Assembly (NCBI GenBank): GCA_963693315.1
Contig: OY856188.1
Location: 148,179,096-148,243,095, forward strand
Source of the DNA: Diogma glabrata
Taxonomy: Eukaryota; Arthropoda; Insecta; Diptera; Cylindrotomidae
Length of the DNA stretch: 64,000 nt
Direction: 5' to 3'
Each line of letters starts with the position of its first letter. Position 1 is the first letter of the stretch. A program made the position numbers and the translations under genes. This document shows positions 32,981 through 42,971 of this stretch, piece by piece. Below the pieces are notes generated by a model, which ran no database searches, was not told where the DNA came from, and saw only the letters and a program-made list of their open reading frames with translations.

Positions 32981-35900
32981 TTAGGCTCGAATGTCCTTCG
33001 AATGGTATACACCTCTGCGTTTGGAGACCAGGTCTTCCAGTTCGTAAGCGGCGCCACCTACCAACCTTATTACTCTGGCTTCAATAAACTTCTGTGCAAG
33101 TTTAGCCGATAATTTCTTACCGGCGTCACTCAAAATAAAGTTCCTTCGGAACACCGTATCACCTGGTTTAAACAAAGTTAACCGAGCTCGTAAATTGTAT
33201 CTTTCAGCACTTTTGACAAATGCTTCGGCAGTTAAATCAAGAATTCGAATTCGAATCTTATTAAGATAATCCGGTCGCAGAATCGTTTCACCTGGCTCAA
33301 GAAGACTATTCAGTCGTCTCAGCAGTTCATATGACGAACCATGAGTCACCATAGGTATTCCAAACATTGCGTAATACGGGGAACATTGAAGTGTTTGATG
33401 CAGGGAACAACGTAGTGCACAAGCGATCTCGCTCAAGTGCAGATCCCATTTAGAATGCTCCTCCTTTAAATAGGCTCTAATACCAGATAAAACACTTCTA
33501 TTTACCCGTTCAGAAGCGTTAGCTTGAGGTGAATACAACGCTAGTAATGTATGTTTCACTCCGTGCTTCGCCAAGAAATCTTCAAATAGTTTAGACTTAA
33601 ACTGCGTCCCATTATCGGACACAATAACTTCGGGACAACCAAATACGTGAAAGACATTGGTAGCCAATAGATGACAAATTGGTTCAGCAGTTAGTTTCCG
33701 TAAAGGAAACAAAAAGGGATATTTCGTAACATGATCTAATACTACCAGAATAGCGATATTCCCGGCCTTTGAACGAGGATAAGGGCCAAGAATATCGATA
33801 TATAATCGCTGTCCAATTCGTTCTGTTTTCATCTGGGACACCATGGGAGCACGAAGTGGAACATTAGTCGCTTTGATTTCTTTGCAGGTCTTACAATTTC
33901 CTATGTAGGATTTAACCTGGGTATACATGCGAGGCCAATAGTAAAATTTACGAATATTAAACAAGGTTTTTGCTAGACCTCCATGAGATGAGGTAGGAGG
34001 ATTGTGGGCCCTTGCAATACACTCGTCAGTGTATTCCTCAGGTAACCACAATTTCCAAACCTCACCCTCTGAAGGAATATCAAGATCTAGACAAGCCATT
34101 CGTTTATAAACCCGACCAGAAATTACTTTCAGATCAGGCAATGTACCGTCTGCTTCGGTAACCAGATTTACCAACTCCAAATATCGAGAAGTGTTGAAGA
34201 AAGGGGAATTAAGATCTAATTCAGGCACTGGACATAGTTCAGAAATGATGTCGACAGAGTCACGTCTTGATAAAGTGTCAGGAACAGTATTTAATTTTCC
34301 TTTTCGGTACTCAATATCAAAGACGTAACCCTGCAATTTCAAGCTCCAACGAGCCAATCGACCAGAAAGGTCTTTTTGTTGCATTAACCATTTTAATGAA
34401 GCATGGTCAGTTATGATCTTAAAGGCCTGACCCTCGACATACGCTCTAAATTTCTTTACTCCCAGTACGGCGGCTAGACACTCTTTCTCACTAGTTGAGT
34501 AATTGCGTTGCGCAGAATTTAGTTTCTTGGACATGTACGCTATGGGATGTTCCATACCGTCCATGTCACACTGCAGTAATACACAGCCTATACCGTCATT
34601 ACTAGCGTCGCACTGGAGAGTAAAAGGTTTAGTATAGTCGGGGTTTATGAGGACTGGTGCTGATATGAGAGCATTTTTGAGATTTGTAAATGCTCTTTCA
34701 GCTTCTGGAGTCCATACGAATTTATTAGAATTTTTCTTCAACAAATCTGATATTGGAGAGGACATAGCAGAGAAATCAGATATAAAACGGCGATAATAAC
34801 CCGCCATACCCAAGAAGCGTCGAATCTGTTTGGGTGTTCGAGGCGTAGGAAATTCTGATATAGCCTGAGTTTTATCAGGATCAATTTTTAACGTACCACC
34901 TCCCACCACATATCCCAAATATTTTACCTCCGCTAAGAGAAACTTACTTTTTTCCACGTTTATCGTCAAGTTCGCACGTCTAAGACACTGGGAGATATCT
35001 TCTAACAGTTTCAGATGGGCCTCAAAGGTATCTGTAACTATTAGAAGATCATCCAAGTATACGAAGACGCACGACTTGAGATGTGGAGGAATTACTTGGT
35101 CCATCAATTTGGTCATTGTTTGCGGCGCATTGCACAGTCCGAAAGGCATTCTTACGAACTGATACAATGGCCGCCCTGGGACCGTAAAAGCAGTTTTCTC
35201 TCGGGAGTGTTTTTCTAACGGTATCTGCCAGAAAGCGTCTTTCAGATCCAAACTGGAAATGAAATTACTTTGTGGCAGACGACTCAAGATCCCATCTATC
35301 TGTGGAAGGGGGTAAGCATCCTTCTTAGTAACTGTATTGACCTTTCTACTATCCAAACAAAGACGATTCTTCCCAGGTTTGCGAATTAAGACCACCGGAC
35401 TTGACCATGGGCTGTTTGAAACCTCTATAATACCCAGAGACAACATCCTATCCAGTTCTTCTCCCATCAGTTTCTCAATGGCGGGCGATATTGGATAGTG
35501 TCGTTGCTTGATGGGAGCTGCAGTCCCCACATCAATAACGTGTTCCAACAAATGTGTTCGACCCAGACCCATTTTTGAAAATGATGGTAGAAGCTGAATA
35601 GTGTTTTGTAGACGTGTTTGATTGTCCATAGACAATTCTGAAATTCCTGACTCCGTAGTCAAAAATGTAGGTAGGTTAAATATCGGGTTAAACAAACCAA
35701 AAGCGTTAAAGAAATCTATACCTAGATATAGATTTTGAGTCAAAGACGGGATAATGAAGACGTCCAGGGTTCTGACTTGGTTCATAAATGAAACCTTTGT
35801 TTTTACAAACCCCAAGATCTTCTGTCTTTGGCCATCGGCAGTACGAACTACGGCAGACGAATAAGTCAGAAGGTCTGGAGTCTGTACGATTTCTTTAGCA

Positions 35901-36535
35901 AAATCACCACCAATTACAGTCAAGGACGCTCCACTATCCAACAGTCCAGTATGTTGTTTACCCAATATTGACACTGTGGCATAAGATCTCACATCGTTGT
36001 CCAATTTCACAATAGAGGAAATGGTTTTAGTTTTAAACAAATGACGTTGTTGCCAATAAATACGAGAACGGAGCGCAGAGCGCGATGGAAGTTTCAAAGA
36101 GGATAATGCATCGACAAATATGTTTGAGCGTATTTTCAGGTATTCGTTCAATCGTTGTTGGAACGATTTGATTTTGGTCCATAATGGAGGTGGTTCAGTA
36201 TGATCGGGTGTTCGTTTCAATAATTTCACATTAGTATCATGGGTGGGTACCAGTGTGTCAGAAGCAGTACCTTTAGACTGCGCTGCAGGGGCGTAAAAAC
36301 TTTCAGCCGGTTCGTTATGGCTTGAATTAACGGCAGGTGGTGGGCTCAAAGAATTATTCAGCAGATTAGAGGTTGAAGCCGAGTTTGAGACTGCATCATA
36401 AAGAAATGGATTGGTAGACGACAAAGTTGTAGGAGCGGGAAATAACATATTTTTAGGCTCAGATGAGTCTAGGGTGTGTCCTGGGAGCGAGAAAAGGTGT
36501 TGTGATTCTGGCCCCCTCTTCGGTTTCCCCGACAA
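32981..36535 (-). CDS. pol: Ty3/gypsy pol polyprotein (PR-RT-RH-IN)
   Basis: An uninterrupted 1184-codon frame in the -1 frame relative to gag, overlapping its last 67 bases. In order: an N-terminal Ser/Pro-rich linker; an aspartic protease with D200-S-G-A; reverse transcriptase with the SLDLKDAFWQIPL, MPFGLCNAPQTM and catalytic Y493-L-D-D motifs; RNase H beginning QCDASNDGIG (about 640); integrase with an HHCC zinc finger (HNPP...HGG, then CKTCK, about 860-920). The integrase core follows with D in YIDILGPYP, D in VSDNGTQF and E in ASERVNR. It makes the enzymes that copy element RNA and insert the DNA copy. The internal ATG at 36535 is the first Met of the frame, but expression is more likely by frameshift from gag. 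No stop or frameshift is visible, so it could be active. There is no env-like frame downstream. Confidence 0.95.
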   Translation of the reverse strand: MSGKPKRGPESQHLFSLPGHTLDSSEPKNMLFPAPTTLSSTNPFLYDAVSNSASTSNLLNNSLSPPPAVNSSHNEPAESFYAPAAQSKGTASDTLVPTHDTNVKLLKRTPDHTEPPPLWTKIKSFQQRLNEYLKIRSNIFVDALSSLKLPSRSALRSRIYWQQRHLFKTKTISSIVKLDNDVRSYATVSILGKQHTGLLDSGASLTVIGGDFAKEIVQTPDLLTYSSAVVRTADGQRQKILGFVKTKVSFMNQVRTLDVFIIPSLTQNLYLGIDFFNAFGLFNPIFNLPTFLTTESGISELSMDNQTRLQNTIQLLPSFSKMGLGRTHLLEHVIDVGTAAPIKQRHYPISPAIEKLMGEELDRMLSLGIIEVSNSPWSSPVVLIRKPGKNRLCLDSRKVNTVTKKDAYPLPQIDGILSRLPQSNFISSLDLKDAFWQIPLEKHSREKTAFTVPGRPLYQFVRMPFGLCNAPQTMTKLMDQVIPPHLKSCVFVYLDDLLIVTDTFEAHLKLLEDISQCLRRANLTINVEKSKFLLAEVKYLGYVVGGGTLKIDPDKTQAISEFPTPRTPKQIRRFLGMAGYYRRFISDFSAMSSPISDLLKKNSNKFVWTPEAERAFTNLKNALISAPVLINPDYTKPFTLQCDASNDGIGCVLLQCDMDGMEHPIAYMSKKLNSAQRNYSTSEKECLAAVLGVKKFRAYVEGQAFKIITDHASLKWLMQQKDLSGRLARWSLKLQGYVFDIEYRKGKLNTVPDTLSRRDSVDIISELCPVPELDLNSPFFNTSRYLELVNLVTEADGTLPDLKVISGRVYKRMACLDLDIPSEGEVWKLWLPEEYTDECIARAHNPPTSSHGGLAKTLFNIRKFYYWPRMYTQVKSYIGNCKTCKEIKATNVPLRAPMVSQMKTERIGQRLYIDILGPYPRSKAGNIAILVVLDHVTKYPFLFPLRKLTAEPICHLLATNVFHVFGCPEVIVSDNGTQFKSKLFEDFLAKHGVKHTLLALYSPQANASERVNRSVLSGIRAYLKEEHSKWDLHLSEIACALRCSLHQTLQCSPYYAMFGIPMVTHGSSYELLRRLNSLLEPGETILRPDYLNKIRIRILDLTAEAFVKSAERYNLRARLTLFKPGDTVFRRNFILSDAGKKLSAKLAQKFIEARVIRLVGGAAYELEDLVSKRRGVYHSKDIRA

Positions 36536-38031
36536 TTATCACAATTAGGACACAACACATTGTCCTTTCCACATCCCCAACAAAACAATCGCTGAGATTC
36601 ACGACAATCGTGCCACCGATGACCAGGTCGTTTACAGTTCCAACAAATAATTGAACTGCTTATTCGTCCCATATTGGGAGCAGGCTGTATTGCCGCAAGT
36701 TCGTTGGATGCAGCTGGTAACGATTCCGTTGGCAACTCGCTAATTTGAATTTGTGGAAATTCACGATCTAAATCCACCTCAGACACCGGTCTAGACGGTC
36801 TAATGTTATAATCTCGCGGTCTGGTCGTTGACTCGGCCCATAATTTTTCGCGATCACGGCAGAGCTGGCGCAGATGGTCTAGTCCATAAATGGTGACATA
36901 TAGCAGTTCCCTCCTGATTTCTAATCGTAGGTTATTTCGAATCAGTGAAAGCAATTCGGCATCCGACATCGGGACTCTTAACTTATCTGCCAGTCGATAA
37001 ATTGACTGTAAGAATTCATCAAATAATTCGGTGGGCCGCTGTTTCCTGGCCCTCATCCGCTCCTTTACCTCTTCGTCCGTCTGCCTGTCTTGAAATTCTA
37101 TTCGAAGAGCATGACATAAGTCAGTCCAAATAAGCTGTCGGTTCTGGCGAAAATATCTCCAGAACCAATCAGCGGCACGATCTGTGAACAACAGGTACAG
37201 ACAGCGGGTGATAATAGTAAAATCGTTATTTAAACACATCTCTGTCAGCCGCTCTATTCTGAAGATGAACGCTTCAACATCCAGACCATCGGGTCTGCCT
37301 GAGAACGTTACGTTCCAATTTCTAACTGTGGTAGAGTGCTGATCGAGATGTGTTCGTATTCTAGCTGGAGCAAGAGCAGGATGAGGTTCAGCAAACATTG
37401 GTGGTACTGGTACATTAGTTTGTACAAACGCATTTACTGGCGTATAATTTGAATGAACCGATTGATGTCTCGGGGTGGTGGGCGAGATTACATTATGCGC
37501 TAGGGGTAGTAACACTTCAGGTGCTGGAGCACGTGATTGCATCATTGAGTGATTAATTCTCGAAATTTCCTGATCGATGTGAGCATTTACTGCTTCCTGA
37601 AAACCTTGATCTTCCGCTGCAGCGGCACCATATATGGGAGATCGTTGAGCTATATTCACTCGCACTTCATCGGCGAGTCGAGATGGTGGAAGACGGTTTG
37701 CCAAAGGCGTGGACGAGGGCTGATTTCCGGTACTGGAACGACGTTGCCAACCTGCGGTAACAGATCGAGTCACAGGTCGCGGTGGGGGTGGCACTATTGT
37801 ATAATTATTCTTATCTATCCCTCGAGGCAACCTCTGTAATTCTGCACGCTCACAAGCGGCTCGACAAATTGGGCAGGTGTGATTCTGCAACAACCAGTCG
37901 TTGAGGCAGATGTCATGAAAGAGATGGTTACACCGAGTGAGAAGTTTTACGTCGGCCGGCACTATTTCGTGTTGACAAACAGCACAAGAGCTGGACCTAT
38001 CCAGAACGTCCATCTTATCAGTGGCAGACAT
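36469..38031 (-). CDS. gag: Gag polyprotein with N-terminal RING-H2 finger
   Basis: 520 residues. The start is fixed by an in-frame TGA four codons upstream (38041-38043). Residues 16-56 form a complete C3H2C3 RING-H2 finger (C16, C19, C34, H36, H39, C42, C53, C56) with the LFHDICLNDWL and CPIC spacing of E3 ubiquitin ligases. A Pro/Ser-rich linker (about 75-210) follows. A retrotransposon Gag/capsid domain then runs about 235-420, including FRIERLTEM, RAADWFWRYFR and ELFDEFLQSIYRLAD. The nucleocapsid zinc knuckle CWNCKRPGHRWHDC is at 463-476, and a second, non-canonical Cys cluster (CWGC...CPNC...C) follows. Gag normally forms the particle around element RNA. The RING is not part of typical Ty3/gypsy Gag. 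It might ubiquitinate host restriction factors or Gag itself, but this is inference. Confidence 0.92.
   Translation of the reverse strand: MSATDKMDVLDRSSSCAVCQHEIVPADVKLLTRCNHLFHDICLNDWLLQNHTCPICRAACERAELQRLPRGIDKNNYTIVPPPPRPVTRSVTAGWQRRSSTGNQPSSTPLANRLPPSRLADEVRVNIAQRSPIYGAAAAEDQGFQEAVNAHIDQEISRINHSMMQSRAPAPEVLLPLAHNVISPTTPRHQSVHSNYTPVNAFVQTNVPVPPMFAEPHPALAPARIRTHLDQHSTTVRNWNVTFSGRPDGLDVEAFIFRIERLTEMCLNNDFTIITRCLYLLFTDRAADWFWRYFRQNRQLIWTDLCHALRIEFQDRQTDEEVKERMRARKQRPTELFDEFLQSIYRLADKLRVPMSDAELLSLIRNNLRLEIRRELLYVTIYGLDHLRQLCRDREKLWAESTTRPRDYNIRPSRPVSEVDLDREFPQIQISELPTESLPAASNELAAIQPAPNMGRISSSIICWNCKRPGHRWHDCRESQRLFCWGCGKDNVLCPNCDNCRGNRRGGQNHNTFSRSQDTP
36523..36529 (-). promoter_or_regulatory. 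-1 ribosomal frameshift slippery heptamer G GGA AAC
   Basis: Read in the gag frame the sequence is CG-G GGA AAC, fitting X XXY YYZ. A -1 slip there enters the pol frame exactly (next codons CCG AAG AGG). After a 6-base spacer, GGGGGC (36516-36511) can pair with GCTCCC (36488-36483) to form a 6-bp stem with one G-U pair and a 22-base loop. That is the usual layout of a programmed frameshift signal. It would set the gag to gag-pol ratio. Confidence 0.75.
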
Positions 38032-38394
38032 TATGAATACTCAAACCGCCGCACAGGACCAGATCAATAAATGCACGTATATGGAGAGCGAAACGAAAAT
38101 TATTACCCTATCGATGTGAACGTTGAATCCAAATAAACAATTCAATTATCAACAGAAAAGATTATTTTATTCCAATAGTTGAGTACTATGAATATATTTT
38201 AAAGCAGAATTTTTAAAAAAAATTATATGGAAATTTAGCGATTCAAACCTCAAACAGCTACGCAATGTCTGACCAATTCGTCAATTATATTAAATAAGAT
38301 TTATTATTGTCTTGATATTATTTCACTACTATTTACAATTGTTTTCCAAGATGCTGATATATGAGCAGAACAATAAAAAATAAACGGTGAGATT

Positions 38395-38543
38395 CGAGAG
38401 AAAATAAGTAGACTACAAGTATGGCAGAAGATGGCAATTACGAAAATACTACTGTGTTTTGTATCTGACTTGACTAAACAAGGTAAAAATTGTACTGTGA
38501 GAGAAAACAAGTATACTAAAATATGGCAGAAGATGACAATTAT
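38395..38543. repeat. 106-bp-offset direct repeat in the gypsy leader
   Basis: GAGAAAATAAGTAGACTACAAG...GGCAGAAGATGGCAATTA at 38395-38437 is repeated as GAGAAAACAAGTATACTAAA...GGCAGAAGATGACAATTA at 38501-38543. It lies between gag and the primer-binding site, next to the 39-bp repeat. It may belong to the packaging or leader region. Confidence 0.6.
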
Positions 38544-38550
38544 ATGAACT

Positions 38551-38589
38551 TTCCAGACCCAATTCCGGGCAGATCTGGGGGTTCCCGAG
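38551..38589. repeat. 39-bp repeat flanking gag-pol, 5' copy
   Basis: TTCCAGACCCAATTCCGGGC...GGGGGTTCCCGAG matches 32485-32523 with one difference. With that copy it brackets the gag-pol coding block within the element. Confidence 0.75.
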
Positions 38590-38760
38590 TCGCGGAAACA
38601 AGTGATGTGCAATTACCGTTGAGGTAATAATACAAAAAAAAATAGTCAGTATTACGCCACTGGTAAGGCAAGACTAATCTTAAAACTAACAATAGCAAAT
38701 TATAACTAACATGCAATAAAAAATTTTGAGACTTAATACTACTTTACTTAATAATTTTTC

Positions 38761-38995
38761 TTTTTTTTTTTTTTTATTTATTTATTTTGAAGGGATCAAA
38801 AGAAACTTAGCCGTATTCCCAATTCTGGAATTTATAAATTTGGGGTAGTATAAAATTAGAGGAGTCAAACAAAAACTCACGGTTTGGATGCCGAAGTGTG
38901 CCACCCAATAAAAAAAACAACCCTAATACCATAAGCTAATATTAAGGACACACCCGGAACTTTAAGGGTCAATTTGATCCCTTCAAGAATTCTTC
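38761..38995 (-). mobile_element. Possible short retroposed insert with A-rich tail in the leader
   Basis: On the minus strand a roughly 200-bp block begins near TTGAAGGGATCAAATTGACC and ends TTTGATCCCTTCAAAATAAA...(A)n. Its two ends are therefore complementary over about 15 bases, and it is followed by an AATAAATAAATAAAA tail (38784-38761). It could be an insertion or a native part of the leader. No promoter boxes were recognised. Confidence 0.35.
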
Positions 38996-39259
38996 GTAAG
39001 ATTAATCTTGGCTGCTGACTCTCTTGATGATAAATTTTGTGTTATATTTTTTTGTTGTTTCTTGATTGTCTCCCAATTTTACTTTATAAGTTGGCTTTTT
39101 AAAATTTTTCTTGATTTCAAAATATTTCTTGACTTTGAAATATAACTTGACTTTTAAATTACGCTTAATTTTTAAATTTTTCTTGGCTATTAGTTCCTAA
39201 AAACGGAGAAAGAAAAGAATTAGCATCTAAAAATATCAGCCGTTTTATCTTAATATCTA

Positions 39260-40246
39260 TATAAGAATTTTTTTTTTGTTTTTTTTTTTTTTTTTTTTTT
39301 ATTTATTTCTTTCCAAATATTTATTTACTTATTTATTCAAATATTTATTTATTCAAATATTTATTTATTTTTTTAATAAATAATTATTTAATTATCTTTC
39401 TTAATAAATATTTATTTATCAATTTATTTATTTATCTATTTTTTTAATAAATATTTATTTATCGACGACGGACGGACGGACCAATCACGGGGGGAGTTCA
39501 TCACACCCGGGGTTGAAGGTGGTGACCGCCGATCTTTCTCATTTTGCTTTGTGGTTTTTTTATGCTTTTACTTTGGGACCAATGAAAATTGAAAGTGTTC
39601 TACGTTAAAAGGATGGGAAGTGGAAAAGGATAGGGAACAAGACGGGATGAATAAGGATGGGAGAAGGGAGGGTGAGACAGGAATAAGGTGGGGTATGTGC
39701 TGGTAGTGCCTCACCCAGCTGACGAGTGCTGATGGGATGGTCAGAAGATAAAATCCCCTGCACCACCATTCTATCAACAACACTCGGCAGCTGCGATCCA
39801 CGCCACCCACACATACGGTAAGGTGCTGTGGCAGAGGTGGACCAGTTACACATCAGCATGACAGCCGAGCGAAATCTTCCCTCGACAGCGGGCCAATGCT
39901 GTCTTGGAAGAACTTCCTCGGTATCACCCGATGAGAACCAGCACACCTCAACCACAGGGAAGCTAGTATTGCCGGGAGGGGTCGCTAACGTTAGGCAATA
40001 GTAGCGCAGGTTGGGCTCTGAGGACCCCGCAAACCCGAAGCCTGACCAGGTGACCAGACTCGGACGAGGTTTGGCGTATACACCAAACCACGTCGTTCTA
40101 GGTCTGGCACCTGAGACACCTTCGGCCTTTGAGACGTCTCCAGAAACCCACCCCGTAACTAGGGTCCGTGGGGTTGTAATGCCCATTGAGAATAATTCCG
40201 AAAAATTATTCTCACCCATGCGTTTTTAAAAAAAAAACAAAAAAGG
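39260..40246 (-). mobile_element. GC-rich block with (AAAT)n/poly(A) tail, non-LTR-like insert
   Basis: This roughly 1-kb block differs sharply in base composition from the surroundings. On the minus strand it starts near the A-rich 40246, runs through GC-rich sequence including a 204-codon open frame (40219-39605), then GTTCATCACACCCGG/GGTCCGTCCGTCCG. It ends in a 200-bp (AAAT)n and poly(A) tail (39470-39268). This is the general shape of a non-LTR element 3' segment. The 204-residue conceptual product shows no known domain and has unusual Pro/Ser/Trp content, so I do not regard it as a gene. It lies in the long leader of the gypsy element. Confidence 0.45.
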
Positions 40247-40502
40247 AGAATATTAGCTGGAGGCGTAGGGACGCAACTCCCCATCAAAGTACAGTCTGAG
40301 GAATCTCAGACTTCCTTTGCTCCTGCGCGTTTGAAGCAGGGAATTGCTTCTACGCCGCCAGAGTCTTTACTATTGTTTTGGTGGAAAAGAAAGTTAATTT
40401 TGAAGAAAAATTTTAATAAAAAAAAATTTTTCGAATTTTTTTTTTTGAAATTATGGAGGGACTCCTCCAGAGTCCTACATCGCTGTAGGGACCCTTAGAG
40501 AA

Positions 40503-40520
40503 GCCCCACGTTGGGCGCCA
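40503..40520 (-). promoter_or_regulatory. Primer-binding site, tRNA-Lys(CTT) type
   Basis: On the minus strand TGGCGCCCAACGTGGGGC starts three bases after the LTR end (ACA, AAT, then TGG). It is the exact complement of the 3' end of eukaryotic tRNA-Lys(CTT) plus CCA, the same primer class used by several retroviruses. It primes minus-strand DNA synthesis and fixes element orientation and the inner end of the 5' LTR. Confidence 0.9.
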
Positions 40521-40523
40521 ATT

Positions 40524-41539
40524 TGTAATGAAGCGCTTTCTTATTGGCGAACCAATAAGAAGGACATAGCAGGAAGCGTACCTAGCGAGATTGATTTTCA
40601 AGCCCCAAACTAGCTTCAGACCATGGGAACGATAAAGTAACCCTGCTACTTCAGCACAAATACAGACATGTACGCTATTCACGAAAATTTGCAGAAATGG
40701 AAAGGAATACAAGTGGAAAAACGAAGACTCTGGCGACCCCATTGGCGAAAGACCCACGATCAACACGTCCAACCCCTACGTTCACTCACATATGCCCACA
40801 CACACACACTCCCACACGCACACACACACACACACACGCTCACACATACACACACACACACTCTCACACCCCCTTATCATTATGGCCGTAATAATGAAAT
40901 AAATTTACTCACCCCATGATTAAACCCCGTCCTCCTATTCGAATTCCATCAGCCCTCCATCAGTGATGATTCATCCAACGGAAAATTGACGAATAATCCA
41001 CTGGTGCGTGAACAATTCAGCAACAATAGCAAATAAGTGGTGTAAATAATGAGTTGAAACTCCGATAGTATCAGCAAAAAATTGTATATGAATAATCAGT
41101 TGCAATAACCAAACTTTAGTAAAAATGTTGCGTTGAAAATACGATAATATCAGCAAAAATTGTATATATAAATAATCCGTTGAAATAATCAAACTTTAGA
41201 AAAAATGTTGCGTTGAAAATACGATAATATCAGCAAAAATTGTATATATATAAATAATCCGTTGAAATAATCAAACTTTGGTAAAAATGTTACGTTGAAA
41301 ATACGATAGTATCAACAGAAATTGTATGGTGATAATCAGTTGAAATAATCAGAATTTGGCAAATATGTTGCGTTGAAAATACAATAATATCAGCATAAAT
41401 CGTATATAAATAATCCGTTGAAATGATCAGAATTTAGTAAAAATGTTGCGTGGAAAATACGATAATATCAGCATAAATTGTATATAAATAATCCGTTGAC
41501 ATAACCAAGATTTGGTAAAAATGTTGCGTTGGAACAAGG
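40524..41539 (-). repeat. 5' LTR of the RING-gag gypsy element, cut by the assembly gap
   Basis: It matches 29292-30307 over its entire visible 1016 bp with equal length. It holds the same CA microsatellite (40797-40877) and six-unit minisatellite (41072-41532). The sequence enters the N block at 41540, and what follows the gap is not LTR. If the LTR is about 2.7 kb, about 1.7 kb of it is missing in the gap. Confidence 0.9.
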
Positions 41540-41739
41540 NNNNNNNNNNNNNNNNNNNNNNNNNNNNNNNNNNNNNNNNNNNNNNNNNNNNNNNNNNNNN
41601 NNNNNNNNNNNNNNNNNNNNNNNNNNNNNNNNNNNNNNNNNNNNNNNNNNNNNNNNNNNNNNNNNNNNNNNNNNNNNNNNNNNNNNNNNNNNNNNNNNNN
41701 NNNNNNNNNNNNNNNNNNNNNNNNNNNNNNNNNNNNNNN
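41540..41739. other. Assembly gap (200 Ns)
   Basis: Exactly 200 Ns, a common placeholder length, so the true distance is unknown. It falls at the end of the LTR minisatellite and just before long AT microsatellites, typical places for assembly failure. The far flank of the gypsy element, and any target duplication, cannot be checked. Confidence 0.95.
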
Positions 41740-42025
41740 TATAACACATGTTTTGCCTATCATACTACCTATTAATCTTATTAATCGTGTCTAGTTTTAA
41801 TATTATTTTAAGTTTGTGATTTCTATTTTTCCCAATAAAAATAATTAACATTGAAAAATCGTATTTTTTGCCTACTTTTATAAAACTGATCAAAGTGTGC
41901 AACCTCTAAATATTATCCAATCTTCTTGAAATTTGGCATATATATCTTTTATATCACTGAGACTCGGGGCATCAGCAAAGTCTGCAAAAATTTTACATTT
42001 TATTTTTTGCCTTGAAAAATGAAAC

Positions 42026-42410
<385 letters not shown>

Positions 42411-42654
42411 TTTTTTTGTTTTTCCGTCTCCGCTTATCACATATAGTCGTTTGGCATCAAAATTTTTCCGAAATTCCGAGATGAAGCCCATTGCAATAGG
42501 TAGATTTTTATATGAAATCTACCTAAAAGCTGGAAAAAAACTTAAACTTATATTGGTACTGCAAAACAAGATGGAACTCACTTATTCCTATAATGGAGAG
42601 GTAAGTACAACTAAAAGATTGCATAAAAAGCGCGGTAGAAGAAATCGGGTGTGA

Positions 42655-42779
42655 AGATTTATATAATGTAAGCAACTTTAATGTTTTGGTAGATTTAATA
42701 GAAATATTAAAACCGACAGAATTGGCGGTAAGAGAACTGAGTAAAAACACTTCAACCTTACTCTCTGCAGAAGGAGTGC
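42655..42779 (+). pseudogene. hAT transposase relic (older element)
   Basis: An open frame reads LVDLIEILKPTELAVRELSK then TLLSAEGV, typical of the middle region of hAT transposases (L-LLEI--P---AT-ELS). The frame continues after the inserted younger hAT element, at 43870 as LQFLFNKTLII, in a shifted frame. The AEGV codons form part of the younger element's target duplication. Earlier sequence from 42481 (KLILVLQNKMELTYS) may be further upstream transposase. It is too degenerate to be active. Confidence 0.65.
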
Positions 42780-42830
42780 CAAGGTTGGCAAATATCATGA
42801 TATTTATATAAATATCAAAATATCCGATAT

Positions 42831-42971
<141 letters not shown>

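Noticed and set aside
32831..33112. 93-codon plus-strand ORF
   Set aside because: It starts in an A run and runs antisense over the end of pol.
32981..38031. Whether the gypsy element has a third (env-like) gene
   Set aside because: No signal peptide, transmembrane or fusion-protein-like frame exists between the pol stop and the 3' LTR; that interval holds a SINE and non-coding sequence.
36463..38070. Plus-strand ORFs opposite gag
   Set aside because: They are antisense shadows of the well-supported gag frame.
39605..40219. 204-codon minus-strand ORF in the gypsy leader
   Set aside because: It is open because the block is GC-rich. There is no domain, biased Pro/Ser/Trp content and overlapping frames on both strands; kept only as part of the GC-rich block.
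41427..41775. Several ORFs across 41427-41775
   Set aside because: They are artefacts of translating the N block.
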